A stretch of DNA of 64,000 bases, taken from contig NZ_LR733825.1 of NCBI RefSeq assembly GCF_902506535.1, positions 499,206 to 563,205 of the forward strand. Direction: 5' to 3'. The stretch comes from Pseudomonas sp. 8Z (GTDB lineage Bacteria > Pseudomonadota > Gammaproteobacteria > Pseudomonadales > Pseudomonadaceae). Below the pieces are notes generated by a model. The model worked only from the letters and a program-made list of their open reading frames with translations. It did not search any database and had not been told where the DNA came from. Positions 1 to 7,823 of this stretch are shown piece by piece. The translations under genes and the position numbers were made by a program. The first letter of the stretch is position 1. Each line of letters opens with the position of its first letter.

Positions 1-660
1 GTCCTGGCTGCCTGCACGGTGGGCGTCCTCGACCAGGCTGGCGCAGATTGCCTCTGGCGCGTCCTCACTCTGCAGGGCGAGTGTCAGGATCTGCTCGCTG
101 AGTGTGGCCCAGATGCCATCGCTAAGCAGCAGAAAGGCATCACCCGGCTGCAGCTCGCCGTCCCGGTAGTCCACCACCACGTGCTGATCCAAACCGAGCG
201 CGCGGGTCAGCACATGCTGCATGCCGGGTTGTTCCCACACATGCTCCTCGGTTAGGCGCAACAACTGGCCGTCGCGCCACAGATAGGCGCGGCAGTCGCC
301 GACATGGGCGAGAAAGTAATGCCGCCCACGCAGTACCAGCGCCGTCAGCGTGGTCAGCAGCGGCTGGCCGCCGCCGTTGGCTTGCAGCCAGCGGTTTTGA
401 GCCAGTAGCAGACGATCCAGGCTGTGCTGCACCGGCCAGGTTTCCGGCGTGGCGTAGTAGTCCAGCGCCAGCGCCTGCAGCGTTGCGCGCGAGGCGAGCG
501 CACCGTCTGCGCACTGACTGACGCCGTCAGCCAGTGCGCAGAGGTAGCCTTTGCTGGCCGCCAGTGCGGGAGCAGGCGTGACCACACGCAGAGCGTCTTG
601 GTTGTCACAGTGTGGGCCACTGGCGCTGGCTTCGCCGGTGACCAGTTGCAGGCTACTCAT
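1..660 (-). CDS. PP2C-type protein phosphatase (probable phosphatase/kinase fusion), 3' part outside window
   Basis: The visible 220 residues form a PP2C serine/threonine phosphatase domain. Metal-binding motifs are recognisable: ALADGVSQCADG near residue 47, HVGDCRAYL near residue 124 and LLLSDGIWATL near residue 185. The reading frame is still open at base 1. In P. aeruginosa the gene after nasA (PA1782) encodes a PP2C domain followed by a kinase domain, so the missing half is probably a kinase; this is inferred from synteny. The start codon overlaps the nasA stop (TGATG), so the two genes are translationally coupled. A role in nitrate assimilation is suggested only by position. Confidence 0.85.
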   Translation of the reverse strand, partial: MSSLQLVTGEASASGPHCDNQDALRVVTPAPALAASKGYLCALADGVSQCADGALASRATLQALALDYYATPETWPVQHSLDRLLLAQNRWLQANGGGQPLLTTLTALVLRGRHYFLAHVGDCRAYLWRDGQLLRLTEEHVWEQPGMQHVLTRALGLDQHVVVDYRDGELQPGDAFLLLSDGIWATLSEQILTLALQSEDAPEAICASLVEDAHRAGSQD

Positions 661-1871
661 CAAACCCGCGCGGCGGTGATGGCGGCGCTGCCCCAGGTGG
701 TGCGCCAGCGCTGTTTGACGCCATACAGACCGATCCAGGCCAAAACGCCAAGGCTGGCGAACAGCCACAGGCCAAGCTGATAACCGCCGGTATGCTGCTT
801 GATGGCGCCCAGGCCGGCTGCCAGCAAGAAACCGCCAATGCCGCCGGCCATGCCAATCAGGCCGGTCATGACGCCAATTTCCTTGCTGAAACGCTGCGGC
901 ACCAGTTGGAACACCGCGCCGTTACCGGCTCCCAAGCCAAGCATGGCGACGACGAACAAGGCCAGTGCCGCATTGGAACTGGGCAGGTTGAAGCCGACGA
1001 TGGCAATGCACGACGAGGCGATGGCGTACATCACCAGCAAGCTGCGGATACCACCGATACGGTCGGCCAGCGCGCCGCCCAGTGGGCGCAGCAGGCTGCC
1101 GGCGAAGACGCAGGCCGCGGTGTAGTAGCCGGCAGTCACCGGGTTGAGCTGGTACTGGTCGCTGAAGTAGCCGGGCAGGGCGCTGGCCAGGCCGATGAAG
1201 CCGCCAAAGGTGATGCTGTAGAAGAACATGAACCACCAGCTATCACGATCACCCAGGGCTTTGAGGTAGTCAGCGAAGGCTTTGGGTTTGGGGCGGCTGG
1301 GTGCGTTGCGTGCCAGCATGGCAAAGAGCACCAGCGTCACCAGCAGCGGTGCCAGGGCCCAACCGAAGACGTTCTGCCAACCGAACAGTGCCGCCAGGCC
1401 CGGCGCAAACAGCGCGGCAAGCACGGTGCCGGAATTACCGGCACCGGCGATACCCATGGCTTTACCCTGATGCTGCGCGGGGTACCACTGCGACGCCAGC
1501 GGCAAGGCGACGGCAAAGGAAGCCCCCGCGAAACCGAGGAACAGCCCCAGCAGCAACGCCTGTTCGTAGCTGCCGATACCGATTTGCCAGGCGCCGAACA
1601 AGGCTGTGATGACCACCACCTGACCGATCAGGCCAGCGGTCTTTGGCGAAAGTCGATCCGCGAGAAAACCCATGAGCAGGCGCAGCACCGCGCCAGCGAG
1701 AATCGGGGTGGCTACCATCAGGCCGCGTTGCTGGGCGTTCAGCGCCAGGTCGGTGGCAATCTGTACGGCAAGCGGGCCGAGCAGGTACCAGACCATAAAA
1801 CTCAGGTCGAAATAGAGAAAGGCAGCAAACAGGGTCGGGGCGTGGCCGGCCTTCCAGAAACTCGTGTTCAT
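660..1871 (-). CDS. nasA: Nitrate/nitrite MFS transporter NasA
   Basis: A 403-residue major facilitator permease of the NarK/NasA family, with about 12 hydrophobic segments in the inner membrane. It imports nitrate for assimilation. Two glycine-rich nitrate signature stretches are visible: GAGNSGTVLAALF in the N-terminal half and GLGAGNGAVFQLVPQRF in the C-terminal half. The MFS loop motif GFLADRLSPKT is also present. The gene is preceded by a sigma-54 promoter and an ANTAR-type attenuator ending about 180 bases before its start. It overlaps the phosphatase gene by one base. The nirB/nirD reductase genes expected downstream lie outside the window. Confidence 0.93.
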   Translation of the reverse strand: MNTSFWKAGHAPTLFAAFLYFDLSFMVWYLLGPLAVQIATDLALNAQQRGLMVATPILAGAVLRLLMGFLADRLSPKTAGLIGQVVVITALFGAWQIGIGSYEQALLLGLFLGFAGASFAVALPLASQWYPAQHQGKAMGIAGAGNSGTVLAALFAPGLAALFGWQNVFGWALAPLLVTLVLFAMLARNAPSRPKPKAFADYLKALGDRDSWWFMFFYSITFGGFIGLASALPGYFSDQYQLNPVTAGYYTAACVFAGSLLRPLGGALADRIGGIRSLLVMYAIASSCIAIVGFNLPSSNAALALFVVAMLGLGAGNGAVFQLVPQRFSKEIGVMTGLIGMAGGIGGFLLAAGLGAIKQHTGGYQLGLWLFASLGVLAWIGLYGVKQRWRTTWGSAAITAARV

Positions 1872-2048
1872 CGATCACCTCGTCAGCTTGATGAGCCCGG
1901 CGGACAGGGACGCGCGAGTGGAAACGGCGGCCGTGTCTGCGGAGCTACGTGTTTAGCGTAGTTCGTGGCCTAGGCCACGGCAGGTTCGAACGAATGGCGA
2001 TGGCTCGTATCACGAAGCTAACGCCAGCCCCGAGCATTGGGGCAGGCA

Positions 2049-2096
2049 CAAAAAACGCCGCTTCACCACAAGCTTTGAGGCTGGGTGAGGCGACGT
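2049..2096 (-). terminator. Attenuator terminator in the nasA leader
   Basis: Read on the minus strand, arm 2096-2084 pairs with 2067-2055 at 12 of 13 positions (one mismatch, one G-U) and is followed by a run of six T residues. It lies inside the nasA leader, 180 bases before the start codon. Its 5' arm shares five bases with the second hexaloop hairpin (2092-2103), so the two structures exclude each other. This is the layout expected for NasT-controlled antitermination. Confidence 0.82.
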
Positions 2097-2133
2097 CGTT
2101 GTCATGCAAAAGGTGGCCGCCGTTGGCTACCTT
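2092..2133 (-). promoter_or_regulatory. ANTAR (NasT) target RNA, nasA leader
   Basis: Two hairpins with six-base loops are encoded on the minus strand. The first (2133-2110) has a nine-base-pair stem with one mismatch and the loop AACGGC. The second (2103-2092) is GAC-AACGAC-GTC. Both loops have A at position 1 and G at position 4, the published signature of ANTAR-bound RNA. The NasT ANTAR protein is encoded 7.5 kb away, so binding is a strong inference. Confidence 0.8.
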
Positions 2134-2144
2134 GAGGCGAACTT

Positions 2145-2160
2145 AGCAAGAGCCGCGCCA
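2145..2160 (-). promoter_or_regulatory. Sigma-54 promoter of nasA
   Basis: The minus strand reads TGGCGCGGCTCTTGCT, matching the -24/-12 consensus TGGCACG-N4-TTGCW with exact GG-N10-GC spacing. Transcription would begin about 12 bases after the GC, immediately before the first ANTAR hairpin. The same nonamer CTTGCTAAG is found in the nrtA promoter. Confidence 0.8.
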
Positions 2161-2222
2161 GAAGCTGAGGTTGCTGCTGGCGCTGGTTTCGTAGCGTTTC
2201 AGGTTATCGGTGGGTTATTTTC

Positions 2223-2270
2223 TGCCCCGCATTGGGGCGCTCAGCGCTGCGCTTGCACCGTTGCGCTGCC
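2223..2270. promoter_or_regulatory. Two candidate NtrC sites upstream of nasA
   Basis: TGCCCC-N5-GGGGCG (2223-2239) and TGCACC-N5-GCTGCC (2254-2270) resemble the NtrC dyad TGCACC-N5-GGTGCA with 9 and 10 of 12 matches. Their starts are 31 bases apart, about three helical turns, and they lie roughly 65-110 bases upstream of the -24 element. This is the usual place for an enhancer. The half-site matches are imperfect, so this is a candidate only. Confidence 0.4.
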
Positions 2271-2378
2271 AGCAGAGGCGACAGTGGCATGCGTAGGCAA
2301 GGGCAGGATAAGCAGTGGCCAGGCTGAGAGGCTGGCGATCAGGGCGGCACGTTGAGCTCGTTTGCGCATGGCTGGCAT
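2241..2378 (-). CDS. Possible 45-residue exported peptide
   Basis: A short frame begins with ATG after a GGGAG ribosome-binding site at suitable spacing. It encodes a basic start (MRKRAQR), a hydrophobic stretch ending LPLPTHA that looks like a signal peptide, then only about 14 residues. The frame overlaps the candidate NtrC sites of nasA, which argues against it. No homologue is recognised. It could be chance. The rest of the gap between nasA and the thioesterase holds only the nasA regulatory region. Confidence 0.22.
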   Translation of the reverse strand: MPAMRKRAQRAALIASLSAWPLLILPLPTHATVASAGSATVQAQR

Positions 2379-2514
2379 TGTTGTCACTCCCAGAGAGCCC
2401 AGCCCTATCAGGCGGGGGCATTGTGCGGATGTGCTCTGCAAACCGTTGAAAAATTACCTGCGTTTTGCAACGGTCTGTCAGGCGTGTGCAGCAACTGTCG
2501 CGCCAAACAGTCGC

Positions 2515-2961
2515 TCAGCCCGTTATGCGGTTGACCTTGGGAAACTTGGCGCTGAAGGTCTGCGGCATCGCTACCACCTTCGACGCCTGGTAATCGAAGA
2601 AGACGAATCCCGACTTGGCCATGGCCACCAGCGTGCCGTCGGCCGGTCGGGTAATGCGGAAGGTGATGTCGCCGCCGTATTTGTTGAAATCCATCACCCC
2701 GACTTCGAACAGCAACTGATCACGGGCATGGGCCTCGGCGCGGTAGGTGGTGGCCAGGTCGGTGACGATGATGCCAGTGCCGTTGCCATCGGTTTCGTGG
2801 ATGCCGAACTCGAAGAGAAAGCGGGCACGTGCTTCGGAAATCATCGAGATCATCGAGTCATTGCCCAGATGATTGGCGCCGTTGATATCGGTGACGCGCA
2901 CGGTGAGGTGGGTGCTGTAGCAATATTGATCTTCGGGGAAATCCAGCGTCAGACGGGCCAT
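2515..2961 (-). CDS. Acyl-CoA thioesterase, 4HBT hotdog family
   Basis: A 148-residue protein with the hotdog-fold pattern of 4-hydroxybenzoyl-CoA thioesterase relatives. An N-terminal strand is followed by VTDINGANHLGNDSMISMISEARARFL, in which the conserved Asp/Asn and helix residues sit, and then by strands such as ITFRITRPADGTLVAMA. Such proteins hydrolyse acyl-CoA thioesters in the cytoplasm; the substrate cannot be told from sequence. It lies between the alginate lyase and the nasA control region on the same strand. No link to nitrate use is evident. Confidence 0.8.
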   Translation of the reverse strand: MARLTLDFPEDQYCYSTHLTVRVTDINGANHLGNDSMISMISEARARFLFEFGIHETDGNGTGIIVTDLATTYRAEAHARDQLLFEVGVMDFNKYGGDITFRITRPADGTLVAMAKSGFVFFDYQASKVVAMPQTFSAKFPKVNRITG

Positions 2962-3010
2962 GTTTAGGTTTATCCGGTGGCAAAGCGGCGATTGTAAGTC
3001 GCCGCTACGC

Positions 3011-3781
3011 TCAGCGGTGCAAGGTGTTCAGGTGATAAAACGTGACGCGGCCTCCCTCGCTGCTCGAACCGCTGTTGTCCTGAATGTAAGCACCGGCCTT
3101 GAAATACAGCAGATCATTGCTCCAACTGCTGCTCAGTTGGCGGTAGTACGAGCCTTTGTCGCCGTCGGCGCTCTCGACCTGAATGCCCAGGCGACCGCTC
3201 GATGTCAGGCGCAGTTCGTAGCTGAAGCGCTCGTTCAGGTCGATACCTTCGGCAATCAGGATGTTCTTTACCTTGCTGTCTCCGGGGTGCAGGCGCAGCA
3301 GGGCCTCCAGCCGACCAACACCAGCGCTGTTGCGGTAATACTGCAGTTTGACGAGTGGGTCGTTCTGACTACCTGCGGCGTCAGTGCTATGGATTTGCCC
3401 TATTACGACCTTGTTGCGGCTGGGCAATTGATTGACCGTGAGCACGGCATTGAGATAGTTGTCGGCGGACGCATAAAGCCAGTTATCCAGCGCGCCATCG
3501 CTCTGCGTCTCACGCAATTCGCTACGGGGGTAGCGTGCATCCTCTGTGGTGGAGCCCGTCACGGGTACCCAGAAGGTGACGCTGCCGTCGTCGTTGCGGC
3601 GAAAATATTGGCTTTGATAGCCGTTGTTCAAACGCGCAGTGGTGATTTCCGTCGGCGCGGGGTCGGTTGGAATCGACAAATTCCAGGTGGAGAGGTCTAG
3701 CACGGGGGTTGCCTGCCTGGTCGTTGGGGGTTCCTGTTCGTGTTCAAACGAAGCGATTGGTTCCACCGCTACGCTGTACAA
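3011..3781 (-). CDS. Polysaccharide lyase family 7 (alginate lyase)
   Basis: All three PL7 active-site signatures are present: YPRSELRE near residue 84, the QIH motif in VIGQIHS near residue 128, and LYFKAGAYIQ near residue 225. These enzymes cleave alginate by beta-elimination. No signal peptide is visible. The N-terminus is uncertain: the listed start is TTG, and a GTG five codons later is possible; the fold itself begins about residue 28 (LDLSTWNLSIP). P. aeruginosa has a similar gene (PA1784) beside nasST. Here it follows the nrt transporter genes by about 20 bases on the same strand, so it may be co-transcribed with them. Confidence 0.87.
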   Translation of the reverse strand: MYSVAVEPIASFEHEQEPPTTRQATPVLDLSTWNLSIPTDPAPTEITTARLNNGYQSQYFRRNDDGSVTFWVPVTGSTTEDARYPRSELRETQSDGALDNWLYASADNYLNAVLTVNQLPSRNKVVIGQIHSTDAAGSQNDPLVKLQYYRNSAGVGRLEALLRLHPGDSKVKNILIAEGIDLNERFSYELRLTSSGRLGIQVESADGDKGSYYRQLSSSWSNDLLYFKAGAYIQDNSGSSSEGGRVTFYHLNTLHR

Positions 3782-3801
3782 GCCGAAACGGTGGCAATGG
3801 A

Positions 3802-4596
3802 TCAGGCTGCCGGGCGCTGCTGGCGTTGGTAGAGAAACTCCAGTACGGCAGCCCGGTAAGCGTGATAGCGGCTGTCGTGAGCCAGCTCCATGCGCTGGCG
3901 CGGGCGTGCCAGTTCGACCTTGAGAATTTCTCCGACGGTTGCCGCCGGGCCGTTGCTCATCATCACGATACGGTCGGAGAGCAGCACGGCTTCGTCGACA
4001 TCATGGGTGATCATGATGACCGTGTTGCCCAGCTCGGCATGAATCTCCATCAACGAGTCCTGCAGGTGAGCGCGGGTGAGGGCGTCGAGCGCGCCGAATG
4101 GCTCGTCCATCAGCAGCACCTTGGGCTGCATGGCCAGGGCGCGGGCAATGCCGATGCGCTGCTTCATGCCGCCGGAGATTTCTCCGGGGCGTTTGTCGCG
4201 CGCGTGCGTCATGTGCACCAGGGCCAGGTTGTGCTCGATCCAGTCACGCATTTCTGCGCGCGTTTTCTGTTTGCGAAACACCTGCCGTACCGCCAATTCG
4301 ACGTTCTCGTAACAGCTCAGCCAGGGCAGCAGGCTGTGGTTCTGGAACACCACGGCGCGCTCCGGGCCGGGTTCGTTGACCTCGCGACCGTCGAGAATGA
4401 TGCCCCCAGCCGTGGCCTGATAGAGCCCGGCGACGATGTTCAGCACCGTGGATTTGCCGCAGCCGGAGTGGCCGATCAGCGAGACGAACTCGCCCTTGGC
4501 CAATTTCAGATTGACGTTCTGCAAGGCGCAGAACAGCCCCTTGTCGGTGGGGAAATCGATACCAACATTGGTCAGTTCGAGGTAGGCATTGCTCAT
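3802..4596 (-). CDS. nrtD: Nitrate ABC transporter ATP-binding protein (NrtD/SsuB/TauB family)
   Basis: A 264-residue ABC ATPase. Walker A is GHSGCGKST near residue 42, the signature is SGGMKQR, Walker B is [12 protein letters not shown], and the H-loop lies in ITHDVDEA. It would power nitrate uptake at the inner membrane with the permease and binding protein encoded just upstream (14-base gap). The C-terminal extension of fused cyanobacterial NrtC is absent, as in NrtD and proteobacterial versions. The nitrate assignment rests on the nas context and the shared leader of the operon. Confidence 0.88.
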   Translation of the reverse strand: MSNAYLELTNVGIDFPTDKGLFCALQNVNLKLAKGEFVSLIGHSGCGKSTVLNIVAGLYQATAGGIILDGREVNEPGPERAVVFQNHSLLPWLSCYENVELAVRQVFRKQKTRAEMRDWIEHNLALVHMTHARDKRPGEISGGMKQRIGIARALAMQPKVLLMDEPFGALDALTRAHLQDSLMEIHAELGNTVIMITHDVDEAVLLSDRIVMMSNGPAATVGEILKVELARPRQRMELAHDSRYHAYRAAVLEFLYQRQQRPAA

Positions 4597-4610
4597 GATG
4601 ATTCTCCTGA

Positions 4611-5603
4611 TCAGCGCAGTACGGCGTTCTTGTCCCAGCTAAACAGGCGCTGGAGCACAAGCATCAGACGGTCGAGGATGAAGCCGATCAGGCCAATGAC
4701 GATCACCGCCACCATGATCCGGCCAAGGGAGTTGGAGCTGCCGTTCTGGAACTCGTCCCAGATGAATTTGCCCAGACCTGGGTTCTGCGCCAGCATTTCG
4801 GCGGCGATCAGCACCATCCAGCCCGTGGCCAGCGACAGGCGCAGGCCGGTGAAAATCATCGGCAGCGCCGCCGGCACGACAATGCGCCGCACGTGGCTCA
4901 GTGGTGACAGACGCAGCACTTTGCTGACGTTGTTGAGATCCTTGTCGATGCTGGCCACGCCCACCGTGGTATTGATCACGGTGGGCCACAGGCAGCACAG
5001 CGCCACGGTGAAAGCCGAGGTGAGGAAGGACTTGGCGAACAGTGGATCGTCACTGACGTACAGGGCGCTGACCAGCATGGTCACCAGTGGCAGCCAGGCC
5101 AGTGGCGACACCGGCTTGAATACCTGAATCAGTGGATTCAATGCGCTGTACAGCGTTTTGCTCAGACCGCAGACGATCCCCAGTGGGATGGCCAGCAGCG
5201 AAGCGATGAGAAAGCCGGCCGCGACGGTGTAGAGGCTGGTGAAGATTTGCTGGATGAAGGTCGGCTTGCCCGTATAGGGGCGGACAGTCACCGTAGCGCC
5301 AGGGTCGGCGGCCAACAGCTTGGCGTTGCGTTCCTCCTGGCGCTGATAGAAGGCAGCAGCCTTGTCTCGTTCGCGCTGGTGGGCCGCAATCAGTCCACCA
5401 AATTGCTCAGCAACTTGTACGGGGCCGGGAAACTGGCCGAGGCTGGTCTGTACATGGTTGGCCAGCCCCTGCCAGCACAGCAGGAACAGGGCAATGCCCA
5501 GCCCTGGCAGGATCAGGCCATTTACCAGGCGCTTGAGCAAGACGCTGTGGCGCGCCGTCTTGAGGGTCTGCTGGATCGGCGTGGCGATGTTCGGGTTGCT
5601 CAT
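4611..5603 (-). CDS. nrtB: Nitrate ABC transporter permease
   Basis: A 330-residue inner-membrane permease of the NrtB/SsuC/TauC type. One N-terminal membrane segment (LILPGLGIALFLLCWQGLA) is followed by a hydrophilic stretch of about 70 residues rich in Glu, Arg and Lys, then the usual five-segment permease domain. The EAA-like contact region reads AALPMIFTGLRLSLATGWMVLIAAE. It is encoded 79 bases after nrtA and 14 before nrtD, clearly one operon. Confidence 0.88.
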   Translation of the reverse strand: MSNPNIATPIQQTLKTARHSVLLKRLVNGLILPGLGIALFLLCWQGLANHVQTSLGQFPGPVQVAEQFGGLIAAHQRERDKAAAFYQRQEERNAKLLAADPGATVTVRPYTGKPTFIQQIFTSLYTVAAGFLIASLLAIPLGIVCGLSKTLYSALNPLIQVFKPVSPLAWLPLVTMLVSALYVSDDPLFAKSFLTSAFTVALCCLWPTVINTTVGVASIDKDLNNVSKVLRLSPLSHVRRIVVPAALPMIFTGLRLSLATGWMVLIAAEMLAQNPGLGKFIWDEFQNGSSNSLGRIMVAVIVIGLIGFILDRLMLVLQRLFSWDKNAVLR

Positions 5604-5682
5604 CGTCCTGTCCTCAGGTCGTTAGCGAGGCCGCGACAGGCGCGGCCCATTGTGGTGTGGCAGACGGTGGTGCCAGCCTTTG

Positions 5683-7047
5683 TCAGAGGGTGCTGTCGCC
5701 CTTCAGACCAATGCTGAATTGCTGCAGGTAGGCGTTGGGCTTGTGGCCGTCGTAGACCACACCGTCGATGGTGTCTGCCAGCGGCTTACGGAAGCCGTCC
5801 TCATCGGCAGGTGGGAAGTCGCTCGGTTCGGCCTTGCCTTCGGCGATCAGCTCGGCGGCGGCCTGGCGGTAGATGTCCGGGAGGAACACGCGCTTGGCGG
5901 TTTGCACGTACCAGTCGTCCGGCTTGGCTTCGGCGATCTGCCCCCAGCGGCGCATCTGCGTCAGATACCAGATGGCATCGGAGTAGTAGGGGTAGGTGGC
6001 GTGGTAGCGGAAGAACACGTTGAAGTCGGGGACTTCACGCTTGTCGCCTTTCTCGAACTCGAAGGTGCCGGTCATCGAATTGGCAATGACCTTGGCATCA
6101 GCGCCGACGTATTCCGGGCGTGCGAGAATCTCCACCGCTTCGGCGCGGTTGGCGTTGCCATCGGCATCGAGCCACTTGCCGGCGCGGATCAGCGCCTTGA
6201 CCAGACGCTTGTGCGTTTCCGGGTTGGCTTCGGCCCAACTGCGCGAAACGCCGAAGACCTTCTCGGACATATTCTTGCGAATGGCGTAATCGGCCACCAC
6301 GGGGACGCCGATGCCCTTGAACACGGCGGCCTGGTTCCACGGTTCACCGACACTGTAGCCGCTGATGGTGCCGGCCTCCAGAGTTGCCGGCATCTGTGGC
6401 GGCGGGGTGACCGAGAGCAGTACCTGAGCATCGATTTGCCCCGTGATATCGCCTTTGCTCGGCGCATAGTAGCCAGGGTTGATGCCGCCAGCGGCCAGCC
6501 AGTAACGCAGCTCGTAGTTATGAGTCGAGACCGGGAACACCATGCCCATATTGAAGGGCTTGCCAGCCGCGGCGTATTGCTCGATCACCGGTTTGAGGGT
6601 ATCGGCCTTGATCGGGTGCACGGGCTTGCCATCAGCCATGGGCACATGCGGTTTCATTGCTTTCCAGACATCGTTGGAGACAGTGATGGCATTGCCGTTG
6701 AGATCCATGGTGAAGGCAGTCACCACATCGGCCTTGGTGCCGAAACCAATGGTCGCGCCTAGCGGCTGGCCAGAGAGCATATGGGCACCGTCCAGTTCGC
6801 CGTCGATCACTCGATCCAGCAGCACCTTCCAGTTGGCTTGTGCCTCTAGGGTGACGTACAGCCCTTCATCCTCGAAGTAGCCTTTCTCATAGGCGATGGC
6901 CAATGGCGCCATGTCGGTCAGTTTGATGAAGCCCAGTTTCAGCTCCACTTTCTCCGGCTCGGCGGCGTGCAGCGGCGAAGTAGCCAGTAGACCGAGGGCA
7001 AGACCCAGCAATGACAGGCGGTGATGCAGCGATAGACGATGGAGCAT
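5683..7047 (-). CDS. nrtA: Nitrate-binding protein of the ABC transporter (NrtA/CmpA family)
   Basis: A 454-residue periplasmic binding protein that delivers nitrate to NrtB/NrtD. The start at 7047 is chosen because it follows a GAGGA ribosome-binding site and gives a clear Sec signal peptide ([15 protein letters not shown].., cleavage after LHA). The longer open frame to 7110 begins inside the leader terminator and cannot be right. NrtA-family features include the start of the mature fold ([20 protein letters not shown]) and the conserved segment [16 protein letters not shown] in slightly varied form. The gene is first in an operon with a sigma-54 promoter and ANTAR leader. Confidence 0.9.
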   Translation of the reverse strand: MLHRLSLHHRLSLLGLALGLLATSPLHAAEPEKVELKLGFIKLTDMAPLAIAYEKGYFEDEGLYVTLEAQANWKVLLDRVIDGELDGAHMLSGQPLGATIGFGTKADVVTAFTMDLNGNAITVSNDVWKAMKPHVPMADGKPVHPIKADTLKPVIEQYAAAGKPFNMGMVFPVSTHNYELRYWLAAGGINPGYYAPSKGDITGQIDAQVLLSVTPPPQMPATLEAGTISGYSVGEPWNQAAVFKGIGVPVVADYAIRKNMSEKVFGVSRSWAEANPETHKRLVKALIRAGKWLDADGNANRAEAVEILARPEYVGADAKVIANSMTGTFEFEKGDKREVPDFNVFFRYHATYPYYSDAIWYLTQMRRWGQIAEAKPDDWYVQTAKRVFLPDIYRQAAAELIAEGKAEPSDFPPADEDGFRKPLADTIDGVVYDGHKPNAYLQQFSIGLKGDSTL

Positions 7048-7072
7048 GGCAATTCCTCGACTGACAGAAACG

Positions 7073-7131
7073 AAAAAAGACGTCGCAGACAGCCTGTTGC
7101 CGGTGGGCAACGAGCAGCCTTTGACGTCTTT
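7073..7131 (-). terminator. Attenuator terminator in the nrtA leader
   Basis: On the minus strand AAAGACGTC (7131-7123) pairs perfectly with GACGTCTTT (7084-7076), enclosing an inner GTTGCC/GGCAAC hairpin, and continues into a T run. The 5' arm overlaps the second ANTAR hairpin (7123-7134). It ends just before the nrtA ribosome-binding site, so read-through is needed for expression. Confidence 0.82.
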
Positions 7132-7163
7132 GTCGGTGTGTCCGAATCACCGCCGTTGGCGAT
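7123..7163 (-). promoter_or_regulatory. ANTAR (NasT) target RNA, nrtA leader
   Basis: Two minus-strand hairpins with six-base loops. The first (7163-7146) has stem ATCGCC/GGTGAT and loop AACGGC, identical to the nasA loop. The second (7134-7123) is GAC-AAAGAC-GTC. Both loops carry A1 and G4. The second shares its bases with the terminator arm, the expected switch for NasT antitermination. Confidence 0.8.
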
Positions 7164-7187
7164 CAGGAGCGTGGTTGAGGTTTGCTT

Positions 7188-7203
7188 AGCAAGGCGTTTG
7201 CCA
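7188..7203 (-). promoter_or_regulatory. Sigma-54 promoter of the nrtABD operon
   Basis: The minus strand reads TGGCAAACGCCTTGCT, with exact GG-N10-GC spacing and the consensus TTGCT at -12. The transcript would begin a few bases before the ANTAR hairpins. Confidence 0.78.
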
Positions 7204-7293
7204 GGTCTCTACGCCGTATGGATATCTCTATATCTTTCAAGGATATAGCTCGATCAAGTTGCACTCGGAGAAAGGGCCGCTGCTGCGTAGCAT

Positions 7294-7310
7294 TGCCCAA
7301 AGACCGTGCA
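7294..7310. promoter_or_regulatory. Candidate NtrC site upstream of nrtA
   Basis: On the minus strand TGCACG-N5-TGGGCA matches 9 of 12 positions of the NtrC dyad and lies about 100 bases upstream of the -24 element, a normal enhancer distance. The match is imperfect. The rest of the 7204-7352 gap shows nothing else I can support. Confidence 0.35.
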
Positions 7311-7352
7311 GCAGGCTGATCGGTGGCCAATTTCGGAGCGCTGCGCATAGGG

Positions 7353-7667
7353 TCAGTGGCACGGTTGCTGCTGCTTCATTTCGACGAAATCGCGCAGCCA
7401 GCGCAGCACTTCGACAGCCTCCCAGCGGGCCGGATCGAAGAGGGCATAGGCCAGGCCCTGATAGCCGACCACATCCAGTTGCCGGTGATAGCCCGCGCGT
7501 TGCAGAAGAGCCTCGATCTCGGCGAAGCAGGTATTGAAGTGCAGGCGATTGAAAGGGGTACGCCCCTCCATGACCAGGCCTTCACGCTGCAGCTCCTCGA
7601 TGATGTGATGCACCCTCTCCAACGGCATGCGATTGACCTGATGTTTGATCTGCAATACGTCCAGCAT
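7353..7667 (-). CDS. Small protein of unknown function, predicted SOS-regulated
   Basis: A 104-residue soluble, probably cytoplasmic protein beginning MLDVLQIKHQVNRMPLERV. The start at 7667 is chosen because AGGAG precedes it by seven bases. It is mostly predicted helix, with HHIIEELQREGLV and a Trp-rich C-terminal part (ARWEAVEVLRWLRDF). I do not recognise the family. A perfect LexA-type box lies in the spacer of its promoter, so expression after DNA damage is likely. It is transcribed toward, but separately from, nothing in its own strand until alaC is passed; no partner gene is evident. Confidence 0.7.
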   Translation of the reverse strand: MLDVLQIKHQVNRMPLERVHHIIEELQREGLVMEGRTPFNRLHFNTCFAEIEALLQRAGYHRQLDVVGYQGLAYALFDPARWEAVEVLRWLRDFVEMKQQQPCH

Positions 7668-7720
7668 GCTGATGCTCCTGTAACTCATGCCCATTGATCT
7701 GTGCTTTCAAGCCTACAGCA

Positions 7721-7748
7721 AAAATACTGTACAAATAAACAGTATCGA
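7721..7748 (-). promoter_or_regulatory. LexA-box promoter of the small 104-residue gene
   Basis: The 16-base sequence CTGTTTATTTGTACAG (7742-7727) fits CTGT-N8-ACAG exactly. On the minus strand it fills the 16-base spacer between a -35-like TCGATA (7748-7743) and a -10-like TATTTT (7726-7721), the typical place for a LexA operator. It is about 60 bases before the start codon of the downstream gene. The divergent lipoprotein gene begins 80 bases away on the other side and could also be affected. Confidence 0.65.
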
Positions 7749-7823
7749 GTGATAGTTGAGTCACTGCAGCGACATCGACCCGCCGACTCATGAATCGGCG
7801 CCCTGATGAAGGAGTGAGAGGTA

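Noticed and set aside
7048..7110. A longer N-terminus for NrtA.
   Set aside because: It would begin inside the leader terminator and would bury the signal peptide; ATG at 7047 has a good ribosome-binding site.
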